Shown here piece by piece: positions 28,052-37,678 of a stretch of 64,000 bases of DNA. The notes beneath the pieces are model-generated. The model was not told the origin of the DNA. It was given only the letters and a program-made list of their open reading frames with translations, and made no database searches. The position numbers and the translations under genes were made by a program. The stretch's first letter is position 1, and each line of letters starts with the position of its first letter. This DNA comes from Enterobacter sp. CC120223-11 (GTDB lineage Bacteria > Pseudomonadota > Gammaproteobacteria > Enterobacterales > Enterobacteriaceae). The stretch covers positions 124,001 to 188,000 of the forward strand of contig NZ_OBEF01000005.1 of assembly GCF_900215375.1 (NCBI RefSeq), in the 5' to 3' direction.

Positions 28052-28297
28052 ATGACGATGTCATTAGAAGTGTTTGAGAAACTGGAATCTAAAGTACAGC
28101 AGGCGATTGATACCATCACCCTGCTGCAGATGGAAATCGAAGAGCTGAAAGAGAAGAACAACACCCTCTCTCAGGAAGTGCAGAACGCCGCGCACAGCCG
28201 CGAAGATCTGGAGCGCGAAAACAACCAGCTGAAAGAGCAGCAGCACGGCTGGCAGGAGCGTTTACAGGCGCTGCTGGGCCGCATGGAAGAAGTCTGA
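28052..28297 (+). CDS. zapB: ZapB, cell-division coiled-coil protein
   Basis: 81-aa coiled-coil protein of the divisome that links ZapA and the Z-ring to the MatP-organised Ter region. The sequence is almost entirely heptad repeats ([24 protein letters not shown]). The start at 28052 gives the 81-aa E. coli length; the ATG at 28058 (MSLEVFEK) has better spacing from AGGAG and may be the real one. In E. coli zapB is likewise divergent from glpF, but what follows here (wzc) differs. Confidence 0.93.
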   Translation: MTMSLEVFEKLESKVQQAIDTITLLQMEIEELKEKNNTLSQEVQNAAHSREDLERENNQLKEQQHGWQERLQALLGRMEEV

Positions 28298-28305
28298 TTT
28301 CCTCA

Positions 28306-28336
28306 AACACCCTTCTCCGGAAGGGTGTTTTGTTTT
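28306..28336 (+). terminator. Intrinsic terminator of zapB (shared with wzc)
   Basis: AACACCCTTC-TCCG-GAAGGGTGTT followed by TTGTTTTG. It lies between the convergent zapB and wzc stop codons. Confidence 0.85.
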
Positions 28337-28345
28337 GTGGCCCGG

Positions 28346-30496
28346 TCATTTTTTATCGTGATAAGCGTACGGATGGGGGCTGTAACCGTACACGTAATAG
28401 CCGCTGGTTTTCTTTCGGATACCGTTCAGGATCCACCCTTCGACCGCTACTCCACCCTGTTCAAACTGACGAATGCTGGCAATAGCCTCTTTGGCTGTGT
28501 TCTCTTCATAGCGAGCGACCATTAATACAGTGCCGGCGTAGCGACCCACTACGGTTGCATCTGTGACTGCCATGACCGGCGGCGTGTCGATGATGACCAA
28601 ATCGTACAAAGGCGACACCTCATCGAGCAAACTTTTAAAGCGTGGACTCATCAGTAGTTCCGCCGGATTGGGAGGTATTTTGCCGCGGGTAATGCAGTCG
28701 ATGTCAGCTTCCGGAAGAGTGACAACGGCCTGCGCGAAGGTGACTTTGCCATTGAGAATGTCCGAAAGCCCGGGGATTTCCTCCACGCCGAAGAGATGAT
28801 GCAGATAGCCTTTTCGCATATCGGCGTCAATCAGCAGGACCCTTTTCTGCGTCTGCGCCACGACGGTGGCCAGGTTACTGCTGATAAAGGTTTTCCCGGA
28901 GCCCGGACTTACACCGGAAACCATCAGCAGGTTGTTGCTTGCTTCCATCATGGTGAAGTGCAGGCTGGTGCGCAAACCTCTGATAGTCTCTATCGCAATG
29001 TCTGCCGGGTTTTGCGTGGCGAGCAGAATATCGGTTGTGCTTTTTTTGCTTCTGACATTTTGTTTACCCAGCCATTCTGAGTAAGGCACGCAGGCGTAAA
29101 CGCTGATCCCCCGCTCTTCGAGTTGTTCAGGAGACTCCAGCCCCTGATGAAGCGCTGCTTTTAGCAGAATGCCCGCCACTGAAATTGCGCCCCCCATCAT
29201 CATACCGAGCAGAACGATAAGCGCCTTTTTGGGTTTGACTGGGTTGGGCAACGTGATGGCGTCATCAATGATCCTGACGTTGCCAATGGCGCTGGATTTG
29301 GCAACGTTCAGCTCCTGTTGACGATTCAGGAGCTGTAAATAGACAGCGCGGCCAGAGTCGACATCACGGCTCAGGCGCAGCACTTCCTGCTGAGTGGCAG
29401 GCATGGCGCTGATACGCTTGTTCAGCTTTGCTTTTTCGTTTTGCAGCGTTTCCCGCTTTTCCAATAGGGCACGATAGGTTGGGTGATCCTTTTTGTACAA
29501 CTGCGAGACTTCGGCTTCCCGGAAGGTCAGCTCATTGAGTTGATTGTCGGCATTGACTATCTGTTCGAGCACGGACCTGGCTTCCATATTTAAATCAACG
29601 GAATCCTTCTTTTTGCGGTACTCGTTGAGCTTGTCTTCAGCGCTATCAAGATCGCTGCGTATTTTCGGCAATTGTCGGTCAAGGAACTCAAGACTTTTCG
29701 CGTCCTGTGCGGCCTGTCGGGCTATGTTCTGTTCGAGATAGTTTTCACTGATGCTGTTGAGAATCGTTGTAATAAGCTGAGGATCTTCACCGACCATCGT
29801 CAGGTCGAGCATGCCCGTATCTCTGCCTCGCTCCTGGACGGTAAAGGTTTTCTGCATATCCGTAATGGCTTTCAGACGGGTGAGCCGGGTGAGCGTGAAA
29901 CGGTCTCCAGGTTCGGCATTGATGGCCGTTACCAGCAGGGAAACCCCCTCTTTTTGCAGTGGCTTACCGGTTTGGCCTTCAAGCTCGAACCCCTCACCTG
30001 AAAGCAGGTACTGATGCTTTGAAATGACCTTCAGGGTTGCGGTTGCGATCCCTGTGCCGGGCATTGGCAGCCGCAGCTCCGCAATGTTTATCTCCATCGG
30101 CTGCGCAGCAGTGATTTTTGACATAATTTTGCCGACGACTGGCATGTGCCTGGGCCTGATTTGCGTCTGAAGATTGAGTGCATCGACTGTTTTGCCAAGC
30201 AGCATTCGCGACTGTAACAGGGTAATTTCGGGAGCCGACTGAGGCTGGCTATTCGGTAGCATCTGGCTCAGATTGCTCAACAGTGCATTCCCCTGCTTTT
30301 GCTCGATCTGAATGAGCGCATTGGCCTGATAGAGAGGGGTTGCGGATAGGGCAAAAAGCAGAGCAACCAGCGTGAACACGGCCGTGACAAAAGCAATACA
30401 CTTATAGTGATCGACAAGTTCAGCAAAGAGGGCGATCAGGTTAATTTCCCGGACGCTCTCCTGAGGCCGAAGAGGTGTGGTTGATGCAGAAGACAT
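28346..30496 (-). CDS. wzc: Wzc/Etk-type polysaccharide co-polymerase and tyrosine autokinase
   Basis: 716-aa inner-membrane bacterial tyrosine kinase that controls export and chain length of capsular or exopolysaccharide. An N-terminal Wzz domain lies between two membrane helices (IAFVTAVFTLVALLFALS and ALIVLLGMMMGGAISVAGILL). The C-terminal kinase has Walker A GVSPGSGKTF (about residue 530), Walker A' VLLIDADMRKG and Walker B LVIIDTPPVMAVTD. The tail GYYVYGYSPHPYAYHDKK has six tyrosines for autophosphorylation. It is last in a three-gene operon with its phosphatase and the outer-membrane channel. No polymerase, flippase or sugar transferase genes accompany it. Confidence 0.9.
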   Translation of the reverse strand: MSSASTTPLRPQESVREINLIALFAELVDHYKCIAFVTAVFTLVALLFALSATPLYQANALIQIEQKQGNALLSNLSQMLPNSQPQSAPEITLLQSRMLLGKTVDALNLQTQIRPRHMPVVGKIMSKITAAQPMEINIAELRLPMPGTGIATATLKVISKHQYLLSGEGFELEGQTGKPLQKEGVSLLVTAINAEPGDRFTLTRLTRLKAITDMQKTFTVQERGRDTGMLDLTMVGEDPQLITTILNSISENYLEQNIARQAAQDAKSLEFLDRQLPKIRSDLDSAEDKLNEYRKKKDSVDLNMEARSVLEQIVNADNQLNELTFREAEVSQLYKKDHPTYRALLEKRETLQNEKAKLNKRISAMPATQQEVLRLSRDVDSGRAVYLQLLNRQQELNVAKSSAIGNVRIIDDAITLPNPVKPKKALIVLLGMMMGGAISVAGILLKAALHQGLESPEQLEERGISVYACVPYSEWLGKQNVRSKKSTTDILLATQNPADIAIETIRGLRTSLHFTMMEASNNLLMVSGVSPGSGKTFISSNLATVVAQTQKRVLLIDADMRKGYLHHLFGVEEIPGLSDILNGKVTFAQAVVTLPEADIDCITRGKIPPNPAELLMSPRFKSLLDEVSPLYDLVIIDTPPVMAVTDATVVGRYAGTVLMVARYEENTAKEAIASIRQFEQGGVAVEGWILNGIRKKTSGYYVYGYSPHPYAYHDKK

Positions 30497-30507
30497 CGAG
30501 TGATTTC

Positions 30508-30948
30508 CTAAATTTTACCGGTGATTTTGCCGGCCCATGCCTGACATGACCTGTCGATGAGCCGAAAAATATGCTCGAAAGCCTCATCGCTTTTATGCCA
30601 GGGATCGGGGATTTCCATTTGGTTGAACCAGTGGCCAAGCAGCAGGCTTTTGCTTCTCGCCTCTGGCGCAATACGGGTGATTTGGCTGAAGTGCGCTTTT
30701 TCCATCACCAGAATCAGGTCATATCTGACGCTGAGCTCCGGTGTAAACTGGCGCCCCTTGTGCCCGTCGAGGGAGACGCCGAATTTTTTTGCTATGCGTT
30801 GAGCGTCTTCATCAGCACCGTGATTGATCAGTGCCGCCGTTCCGGCAGAATCAACGTTCTTATGCGGTAAAAGAGCGCGGAGAAAACGCTCTCCGATTGG
30901 AGAGCGGCAAATATTGCCTGTACAAACCACCAGAATTTTACTCGGCAT
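30508..30948 (-). CDS. wzb: Wzb/Etp-type low-molecular-weight protein tyrosine phosphatase
   Basis: 146-aa cytosolic phosphatase that dephosphorylates the neighbouring autokinase. The catalytic P-loop CTGNICRS (Cys9, Arg15; C-x5-R) is at the N-terminus, and the general acid Asp lies in the EIPDPWHKS loop. The start at 30948 (MPSKILVVCTGN) places the loop correctly; the longer frame runs into wza. It is 5 bp after wza and 11 bp before wzc. Confidence 0.9.
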   Translation of the reverse strand: MPSKILVVCTGNICRSPIGERFLRALLPHKNVDSAGTAALINHGADEDAQRIAKKFGVSLDGHKGRQFTPELSVRYDLILVMEKAHFSQITRIAPEARSKSLLLGHWFNQMEIPDPWHKSDEAFEHIFRLIDRSCQAWAGKITGKI

Positions 30949-30953
30949 CAGCG

Positions 30954-32090
30954 TTACCAGGTGTGGATATAGCGGGCGGTCTCGGTCAGATCGTGAACGC
31001 CAGAGATGGTGGGGACCAGCTGAGAAACCACGCGATTCCACCTTACAAGCGGCGCGGTGGTGACATAGACAATGTCGTAGGGCTGAAGCTGGAATTCCGT
31101 GCTCAGCACCATGGCGGAGGCATCCTGCGCATTGAGCTGGTAAATGTTGGCAATTTTACCGTCCTCTTTTTTGCTCTTTTGCCGAATAACGAATATTCCG
31201 GAAGCATCTGCCATGCTCTGGCTAATACCTTCGGCATTCCCCAGCGCTTCGGCGAGGGTCATGCCGCTACGGTCCATTTTCAGCGTGCTTTGTTTACCCA
31301 CCTCTCCCATAACAAAGACTTTGAGATCGTCATTGCGTGGCACGAAAAGAATATCTCCGGGATAAAGCAGATGGTTTTGCGTTAAGTCGCCTTTTTGCAG
31401 CAGTGCGTAAAGCGAAATTCGGGTGTCGGTGCCGTTGTGGGTAAGCACGACGTTGCGCCAGTCGGCGTCAGCCGTTAACCCTCCTGCGGCATTAATGGCA
31501 TCCATAACCGTAAGCGGAACATTCGTGATTGCCTGCTGACCTGACTTTGATACTTCACCGGTGATATACGCTTTTTGTGAACGAAACGAGGCTACGCTTA
31601 CGTCCACCTGCGGGCTTTCAATGACCTTATCCAGGCCGCGGCTTATTTGATGACGAATTTCATCCAGTGATTTTCCCGCGACGCCTATTTTGCCAATGTA
31701 GGGATAGAAAATTGTGCCATCCGATTTTACCCAGCTCCCGGTATCACTTCCGCTGCGATATTGCCCGGCAGGCGTGGTCAGCTCCGGATGGTCCCAGACG
31801 GTTACCATGAGCACATCGCCGACGCCGATGCGGTATTCATAGCGTTGGATAAGTGTTTGAAGCCCTGGGTTTTGACGCGAGATAACGGGAGCCGGGCGTA
31901 ACTGCTCTACGAGTTGAGGTGACAAAGGAGAAATGCTGACCAGTTTATTAATATCGTAACGATCTTCTGGCGTCTCTTTGAATGTTTTCTTAGAAGTACT
32001 AAGATGCTGGCCAGGAATCAGCGTGCAGCCCGTTAGCAATAGCGAAATTAATACTGCTGCGAGTTGTTTAATTCTATCTTTCTTCATCAT
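30954..32090 (-). CDS. wza: Wza/GfcE-type outer-membrane polysaccharide export lipoprotein
   Basis: 378-aa outer-membrane channel for capsule-type polysaccharide. A lipoprotein signal ([10 protein letters not shown], followed by Thr-Leu) is followed by the poly-export domain ([20 protein letters not shown]), two SLBB domains and a C-terminal amphipathic segment ([26 protein letters not shown]) that would form the outer-membrane barrel. It is first in the operon with Wzb and Wzc. Whether it serves colanic acid-like, group-4 (gfc/etp/etk) or another polymer cannot be told. The adjoining gfcABCD genes of the E. coli group-4 operon are missing. Confidence 0.88.
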   Translation of the reverse strand: MMKKDRIKQLAAVLISLLLTGCTLIPGQHLSTSKKTFKETPEDRYDINKLVSISPLSPQLVEQLRPAPVISRQNPGLQTLIQRYEYRIGVGDVLMVTVWDHPELTTPAGQYRSGSDTGSWVKSDGTIFYPYIGKIGVAGKSLDEIRHQISRGLDKVIESPQVDVSVASFRSQKAYITGEVSKSGQQAITNVPLTVMDAINAAGGLTADADWRNVVLTHNGTDTRISLYALLQKGDLTQNHLLYPGDILFVPRNDDLKVFVMGEVGKQSTLKMDRSGMTLAEALGNAEGISQSMADASGIFVIRQKSKKEDGKIANIYQLNAQDASAMVLSTEFQLQPYDIVYVTTAPLVRWNRVVSQLVPTISGVHDLTETARYIHTW

Positions 32091-32822
32091 ATTCTGTCGT
32101 TACATAGAGAGTGTGCTTACATGAGTGCTGTTTCTACCGGAATTGAAGTAAAAAAAGATTTTGCTTTTCAGGACTCGGGCATCTTAGACAACTATTGATA
32201 CTGTGTATTACTAGCTAAGTGTTTAATGCCATTTTCGCGGCTAGAATAACCTGCAAATCGGTTATTGGCAATTAGCTGTTACGCTTGCCGTGTTATTTAC
32301 CATCGCAATTAAATGACTTCATAATTAATTCTGAATTTATACAAAGTCATGTGAATTTTCCGATATGAATTGAGACTCTATAGAGGGCAGGCGTGCACAT
32401 TACGCCATGATTTAATCTTAATTTTCACTAAAATTTCTGAAACTTTACTTTGCCGCTTGAATTTCCCTAAGGAATAAGCAGCGAATTAAATGAGGTGTAG
32501 CTCTATCAAGTAAGCTGAGTAATGAAATTAGCCGGTCTTTCATTCTCTTTTATATTAAAAAAAAGGTTTTTCACTCACTATGGCGCCGCAGTGATGTGAA
32601 TTTTCATGAATCATCGCACCGTTCAGGCAAGAGAAATCTCATTTTCTGTGAGCAGGTATAAAGTTTGCTGAAGGGGAGCAGTAGGTCACTCATCTTTTCT
32701 CTCGAAAGCTTTCAGGGGTGTTATTGCATATAGTTATATCCAATTTTTTTTTATTCTTTAATCATTGATTCAGTTTCTGGCAGGCTACGCTCATCACTTC
32801 ATCACCTATAAGAGAGCCGTCG
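32091..32822. other. Long AT-rich intergenic region between wza and sbp
   Basis: 732 bp with no credible gene, visibly richer in A and T than its neighbours. It must hold the divergent promoters of the wza operon and sbp. A 12-bp direct repeat ATGTGAATTTTC occurs at 32349 and 32594. I found no convincing ops/JUMPstart or RcsAB box in the right orientation and no transposase remnant. A small RNA cannot be excluded. Confidence 0.7.
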
Positions 32823-33812
32823 ATGAACAAGTTTGGCCTGGGGTTAACGCTTCTGCTGGCGTCCGCCGGTGTTCTGGCGAAGGATATTCAGTTACTTAAC
32901 GTGTCGTACGATCCTACACGTGAGCTTTATGATAACTACAACAAAGCGTTCAGCGCTTACTGGAAACAGCAAACCGGCGACAATGTGGTTGTTCGCCAGT
33001 CGCATGGCGGTTCCGGCAAGCAGGCTACCTCGGTCATCAATGGTATCGAGGCTGATGTCGTTACCCTGGCGCTGGCATACGATGTTGATGCCATAGCCGA
33101 GCGCGGCCGCATCAATAAAGAGTGGATCAAGCGCTTGCCGGATAACTCCGCACCGTACACTTCAACCATCGTATTCCTGGTGCGTAAGGGCAACCCGAAA
33201 CAAATTCATGACTGGAACGACCTGGTCAAACCGGGCGTGTCGGTGATCACACCAAACCCGAAAAGCTCTGGCGGTGCACGTTGGAACTATCTGGCGGCCT
33301 GGGGCTACGCCCTGCACCACAACAACAACGATCAGGCAAAAGCGCAGGACTTCGTGAAGGCCCTGTATAAGAACGTCGAAGTGCTGGACTCCGGCGCGCG
33401 TGGCTCGACCAACACCTTCGTTGAACGCGGTATCGGCGACGTGCTGATTGCCTGGGAAAACGAAGCGCTGCTGGCTACGAATGAACTGGGTAAAGACAAG
33501 TTTGAGATCGTAACACCAAGCGAATCGATTCTGGCTGAGCCGACCGTTTCCGTGGTCGACAAAGTCGTTGATAAGAAAGGCACTCGTGCCGTCGCGGAAG
33601 CCTATCTGAAGTATCTCTATTCGCCGCAGGGCCAGGATATCGTGGCGAAAAACTACTACCGCCCACGCGATGCTGACGTTGCGAAGAAATACGAAAGCGC
33701 ATTCCCGAAACTGAAGCTCTTCACCATCGACCAGGAGTTTGGCGGCTGGACGAAAGCACAGAAGGATCACTTCTCTAACGGTGGCACCTTCGACCAGATA
33801 AGTCAGCGTTAA
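32823..33812 (+). CDS. sbp: Sbp, periplasmic sulfate-binding protein
   Basis: 329-aa periplasmic binding protein for sulfate uptake through the CysTWA ABC permease encoded elsewhere. The Sec signal peptide [19 protein letters not shown] precedes [17 protein letters not shown], the conserved N-terminus of Sbp/CysP proteins. [28 protein letters not shown] lines the sulfate site. CysB control is expected but no site was identified. In E. coli sbp precedes cdh as here, but pfkA lies upstream instead of a wza module. Confidence 0.93.
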   Translation: MNKFGLGLTLLLASAGVLAKDIQLLNVSYDPTRELYDNYNKAFSAYWKQQTGDNVVVRQSHGGSGKQATSVINGIEADVVTLALAYDVDAIAERGRINKEWIKRLPDNSAPYTSTIVFLVRKGNPKQIHDWNDLVKPGVSVITPNPKSSGGARWNYLAAWGYALHHNNNDQAKAQDFVKALYKNVEVLDSGARGSTNTFVERGIGDVLIAWENEALLATNELGKDKFEIVTPSESILAEPTVSVVDKVVDKKGTRAVAEAYLKYLYSPQGQDIVAKNYYRPRDADVAKKYESAFPKLKLFTIDQEFGGWTKAQKDHFSNGGTFDQISQR

Positions 33813-33826
33813 TGCCAGTACAAGAG

Positions 33827-33847
33827 CGGCCCTGCGGGGCCGTTTTT
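33827..33847 (+). terminator. Intrinsic terminator of sbp
   Basis: CGGCCC-TGCG-GGGCCG followed by TTTTT, 14 bp after the sbp stop. Confidence 0.85.
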
Positions 33848-33903
33848 ATTTGGTCATCATTTTGCGCTACCCTTTCGCTTCAGGTTTTCGCAGGGAACGA
33901 GAG

Positions 33904-34659
33904 ATGAAACGCATAAGATACTGGATTCTGGCAGCTGTTATCGTGGTGGCAGGACTGGGCGCAGGAGGCTGGTACGTACTGAACTCCGGTAACCCGAATG
34001 CGCTACGCCATTTTGTTATCGACCAGTGTGTACCGAATCAGCTGCAGCATCAGTCACCTGCGCCCTGTGAATCAGTCAATCTGCGGGGAGGCTATGTCCT
34101 GTTCAAGGACCGCAATGGGCCGCTGCAATACCTGCTGATGCCAACTTACCGCATCAATGGCACTGAAAGCCCGCTTCTTCTCAACCCACACACGCCCAAT
34201 TTCTTCTGGCAGGCCTGGCAAAATCGACAGGTGATGAGCGCACGTCACGGCTCTCCGGTGCCTGATTCTGCCGTGTCGCTGACCATTAACTCGCGCACAG
34301 GGCGTACGCAGAATCATTTCCACATCCACATCTCCTGCCTGCGGCCGGACGTGCGTGAGCAACTCAATGCCAGCATGCCGTCGATCAGTAGCCGCTGGCT
34401 GCCGTTGCCGGATGACCTGCGCAATCATCGCTACCTGGCCAGGCGTGTTACCGAAAGCGAGCTTGCACAAAAAAGTCCGTTCCTGATGCTGGCTGAAGAA
34501 GTACCGGAAGCACGCAATCATATGGGCCGCTTCGCACTGGCGATGGCCCAACAGAGCGACGGCACCTTCGTCTTGTTGGCGACAGAGCGCGATCTGCTGT
34601 CATTAAATCGGGCTTCTGCTGAAGAAATTCAGGATCATCGCTGCGAGATCCTGCAATAA
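33904..34659 (+). CDS. cdh: Cdh, CDP-diacylglycerol pyrophosphatase
   Basis: 251-aa membrane-anchored hydrolase that splits CDP-diacylglycerol into CMP and phosphatidate. An N-terminal helix ([20 protein letters not shown]) is followed by a HIT-like domain with the histidine motif [10 protein letters not shown]. The start at 33904 gives exactly the E. coli length; the upstream extension has no support. It follows sbp after a terminator, so it has its own promoter, and precedes the anion permease by 73 bp. Confidence 0.9.
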   Translation: MKRIRYWILAAVIVVAGLGAGGWYVLNSGNPNALRHFVIDQCVPNQLQHQSPAPCESVNLRGGYVLFKDRNGPLQYLLMPTYRINGTESPLLLNPHTPNFFWQAWQNRQVMSARHGSPVPDSAVSLTINSRTGRTQNHFHIHISCLRPDVREQLNASMPSISSRWLPLPDDLRNHRYLARRVTESELAQKSPFLMLAEEVPEARNHMGRFALAMAQQSDGTFVLLATERDLLSLNRASAEEIQDHRCEILQ

Positions 34660-34732
34660 CCTCCTCTTTCCTGGCGTTTACCTGTCTCTTCTGTCGTCGT
34701 AGACTTGCTGAAAAAAACGACAGGAGACAGGT

Positions 34733-36037
34733 ATGTCGCTCTGGTTTGCCCATCCTCTTTTTCTTCCCTCTGTGGTTGTCGGGGTCACGATCCTCCTCTG
34801 GGCCACGTCTCTGCTGCCCGAGTTCATTACCGCGCTGCTGTTTTTTACCGTGGCGATGACCGCCAAAATTGCGCCTCCCGAGGTTATTTTTGGAGGCTTT
34901 GCGTCCTCTGCTTTCTGGCTTGTCTTCAGCGGATTCGTGCTCGGTATTGCCATTCGCAAAACGGGCCTTGCTGACCGCGCGGCGCGAGCGCTCTCAGCGA
35001 GGCTAACGTATTCGTGGTTTCGCATGGTCGCAAGCGTTGTGTTGCTGAGCTACGCGCTGGCGTTTGTGATGCCCTCGAATATGGGGCGTATCGCGTTGCT
35101 AATGCCGATTGTCGCAGCGATGGCATCCCGGGCGGGTATCGTCGAAGGAACGCGCGCCTGGTATGGTCTGGCGCTGGCGGTCGGGTTCGGGACCTTTCAG
35201 CTTTCCGCCACTATTCTGCCTGCCAACGTGCCGAACCTGGTGATGAGCGGCGCGGCAGAGGGCTCATATGGCATCCATCTGAATTATCTCCCTTATTTGC
35301 TCCTGCACACGCCGGTGCTTGGCTGGTTAAAAGGCGCACTGCTGGTGGTGCTGATTTGCTGGCTCTTTCCCGGCAAGCCGCAGCCACCGCGCGACCTGGC
35401 GCAGTCTGCACCAATGAGTGCCGCTGAGAAGCGCCTGTCGTGGCTACTGGCGATCGTGTTAACGCTTTGGGTGACGGAGAGCTGGCACGGCATTGGCCCT
35501 GCGTGGACAGGTTTGGCGGCAGCCTGTGTGACGTTACTGCCGAGGGTGGGTTTTATGACTGGCGATGAGTTTGCCAGCGGGGTAAATATTCGCACCTGTA
35601 TTTACGTGGCAGGGATCTTAGGGCTGGCGATTACCGTGACGCAAACCGGTATTGGCGATGCGGTGGGACAGGCACTATTGCGGGTGATGCCGCTTGACCC
35701 TGAACGCCCGTTTACCAGCTTCCTGGCGCTGACAGGGATCACCACCGCGCTGAATTTCATCATGACCGCTAACGGCGTACCGGCGCTCTACACCACTTTT
35801 GCGCAAAGTTTTGCCGATGCGACAGGGTTTCCGCTGCTCAGCGTCATTATGATTCAGGTGCTGGGTTATTCGACGCCGCTGTTGCCGTATCAGGCTTCGC
35901 CGATTGTGGTGGCGATGGCGTTAGGGAAAGTACCGGCAAGAGCCGGAATGCTACTTTGTCTGGCGCTGGCTCTGGCGAGCTATCTGCTGCTGTTACCGCT
36001 GGACTATGCGTGGTATCAGCTGCTCGGAAAGCTATAA
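34733..36037 (+). CDS. SLC13/DASS-type anion permease
   Basis: 434-aa inner-membrane protein with about eleven helices, resembling divalent anion:sodium symporters and citrate/sulfate permeases of the SLC13 family. Visible family-like features are FASSAFWLVFSGFVLGIAIRKTGL near the N-terminus, the VMPSNMGRIALLMPI loop, and the second repeat NFIMTANGVPALYTTFAQSF. The RBS GGAGACAGGT precedes the ATG at 34733. E. coli has no gene here between cdh and tpiA, so this is a local addition. The substrate may be a dicarboxylate, sulfate or other anion; the neighbouring sbp gene hints at sulfate but proves nothing. Confidence 0.8.
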   Translation: MSLWFAHPLFLPSVVVGVTILLWATSLLPEFITALLFFTVAMTAKIAPPEVIFGGFASSAFWLVFSGFVLGIAIRKTGLADRAARALSARLTYSWFRMVASVVLLSYALAFVMPSNMGRIALLMPIVAAMASRAGIVEGTRAWYGLALAVGFGTFQLSATILPANVPNLVMSGAAEGSYGIHLNYLPYLLLHTPVLGWLKGALLVVLICWLFPGKPQPPRDLAQSAPMSAAEKRLSWLLAIVLTLWVTESWHGIGPAWTGLAAACVTLLPRVGFMTGDEFASGVNIRTCIYVAGILGLAITVTQTGIGDAVGQALLRVMPLDPERPFTSFLALTGITTALNFIMTANGVPALYTTFAQSFADATGFPLLSVIMIQVLGYSTPLLPYQASPIVVAMALGKVPARAGMLLCLALALASYLLLLPLDYAWYQLLGKL

Positions 36038-36064
36038 AAAAAGCCCGGTCACGATGAACCGGGC
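36035..36064 (-). terminator. Intrinsic terminator of tpiA (bidirectional with the permease)
   Basis: GCCCGGT (36043-36049) pairs with ACCGGGC (36058-36064). On the minus strand it is followed by a run of T residues (complement of 36035-36042), 21 bp after the tpiA stop. Confidence 0.85.
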
Positions 36065-36085
36065 CTTCAACGTTAAGAGCAGAAA

Positions 36086-36853
36086 TTAAGCCTGTTTAGC
36101 GGCTTCTGCAGCTTTAACGATCACCGCGAAAGCGTCTGCTTTCAGGGATGCACCACCAACCAGCGCGCCGTCGATGTCCGGCTGGGTGAACAGTTCAGCC
36201 GCGTTTGCCGCATTAACGGAACCGCCGTACTGAATGATGACCTGCTCAGCCACTTTCGCGTCTGCTTTAGCAATGTGATCACGGATGAATTTGTGAACCG
36301 CCTGTGCCTGTGCAGGAGTTGCAGATTTGCCGGTACCGATAGCCCATACTGGCTCGTATGCGATTACCGCGCCCTGGAAGGCTGCTGCGCCCTGAGTTTT
36401 CAGGACTGCGTCGATCTGACGTGCGCAAACTTCTTCCGTTTTGCCCGCTTCGTTTTCAGCTTCGGTTTCACCGATGCACAGTACCGGAGTCAGACCCTGC
36501 TCTTTCAGCACGGCGAATTTTTTAGCGATGAACTCGTCAGACTCTTTGTGGTAGGTACGACGCTCAGAGTGACCAATGATGATGTACTTCGCGCCGATAT
36601 CCTTCAGCATCTCTGCAGAGGTTTCACCGGTAAATGCGCCGGACAGGTTAACGTCAACGTTCTGCGCACCCAGGACAATATGGCTACCGTCAGCGGCGTG
36701 TTTTGCCAGATCCAGGTACATGTCTGGTGGCGCGATGGACACCGCACAACCGGTCACGCCAGCCAGCTCTTTACGCAGGTTAGCAACCAGCTCGTTTACC
36801 ATGTGGCGGCTGCCGTTCAGTTTCCAGTTACCCATCACTAAAGGATGTCGCAT
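36086..36853 (-). CDS. tpiA: TpiA, triosephosphate isomerase
   Basis: 255-aa glycolytic enzyme interconverting dihydroxyacetone phosphate and glyceraldehyde 3-phosphate. Catalytic residues are visible: Lys in NWKLNG near the N-terminus, His in IIGHSERR and Glu in [11 protein letters not shown], followed by the phosphate-gripping GGSVNAANA and GALVGGASL loops. Length is identical to E. coli TpiA. It has its own terminator and is followed upstream by yiiQ, as in E. coli. Confidence 0.96.
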   Translation of the reverse strand: MRHPLVMGNWKLNGSRHMVNELVANLRKELAGVTGCAVSIAPPDMYLDLAKHAADGSHIVLGAQNVDVNLSGAFTGETSAEMLKDIGAKYIIIGHSERRTYHKESDEFIAKKFAVLKEQGLTPVLCIGETEAENEAGKTEEVCARQIDAVLKTQGAAAFQGAVIAYEPVWAIGTGKSATPAQAQAVHKFIRDHIAKADAKVAEQVIIQYGGSVNAANAAELFTQPDIDGALVGGASLKADAFAVIVKAAEAAKQA

Positions 36854-36963
36854 TTGAATTCTCCACGCTTTGAAAAGCGAATAAAGGAAGATGGCCGCCC
36901 TTTAGGGCAGCATGGTCTGTGAAACAGTATAGAGATTCAGCGCTGGAAAGGCTTTGCTTTTTG

Positions 36964-37563
36964 TCATTTATTGTTGTTTTCCAGCGTCTCAGATAGCGCC
37001 AGCTTAATCGGTTCAACAGCGAAGGTCAGCCCTTTTTCGCCGTTATCTGCCACCACATAGCGCAGTGCGCCCTCGTGGCTTGTGTAGTAGCTTTTACTTT
37101 TGCCTGCCGCCAGCAGCTTCTGTATTTTTTGCAGGCTTTGCGTTTTGGTGATAGCCGGGGTGAACACGCGCAGCACTGCACTCATGTACTCCAGCGCCTT
37201 CGCTTTAGCCGCCTTCTGCTCCGGCCCCTGAAAAGGCAGCCAGGTGATCTGCATTGATTTGATTTTCAACGTGCCCCGCTCAAGCGCGGTGGAAGCGTAC
37301 AGGTTTTCATTGATTTTGCTGGCGGCCCGCGTCAGCGTCAGCTGGTCGCGGTTGGTCGTGATGGAGCGGAATTCGTTGAGCGGCAGCGTCGGGTTATCGG
37401 CGTTAAACTTCTCACGGAACTGGCTGATGGAAAGATCAAACGTGGGTGAACCGGCCAGTAAATAAGGCGCAGTGGTGGCCTCTGATGTTTCAGCCGACAG
37501 CGCAATTGGGCTGATCGCAAGCGTGGTCAGCCCAAGAAAACACACCGTCAACCATTTTTCCAT
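36964..37563 (-). CDS. yiiQ: YiiQ, periplasmic DUF1454 protein
   Basis: 199-aa exported protein of unknown function. A signal peptide (MEKWLTVCFLGLTTLAISPIALSAE) precedes the conserved ATTAPYLLAGSPTFDLSISQFREKFN block, which is nearly the same in E. coli YiiQ. The ATG at 37563 has AGG 8 nt upstream and gives the E. coli length; an ATG at 37569 is the alternative. It lies between tpiA and yiiR as in E. coli. Confidence 0.88.
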   Translation of the reverse strand: MEKWLTVCFLGLTTLAISPIALSAETSEATTAPYLLAGSPTFDLSISQFREKFNADNPTLPLNEFRSITTNRDQLTLTRAASKINENLYASTALERGTLKIKSMQITWLPFQGPEQKAAKAKALEYMSAVLRVFTPAITKTQSLQKIQKLLAAGKSKSYYTSHEGALRYVVADNGEKGLTFAVEPIKLALSETLENNNK

Positions 37564-37678
37564 GTCCATCACCTAAGTTCATTACCTGTAGACGATTAAA
37601 ACGGTAAATCGCCCCCCTTGTCAAAAAGAGACGACTTCAGGGTAAACTACGCGCCATGAAGACAATAAGGAATTTTCC

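Noticed and set aside
32270-32310. JUMPstart-like string AGCTGTTACGCTTGCC upstream of wza
   Set aside because: It lies on the + strand, pointing away from wza, and lacks the ops core, so it is probably chance.
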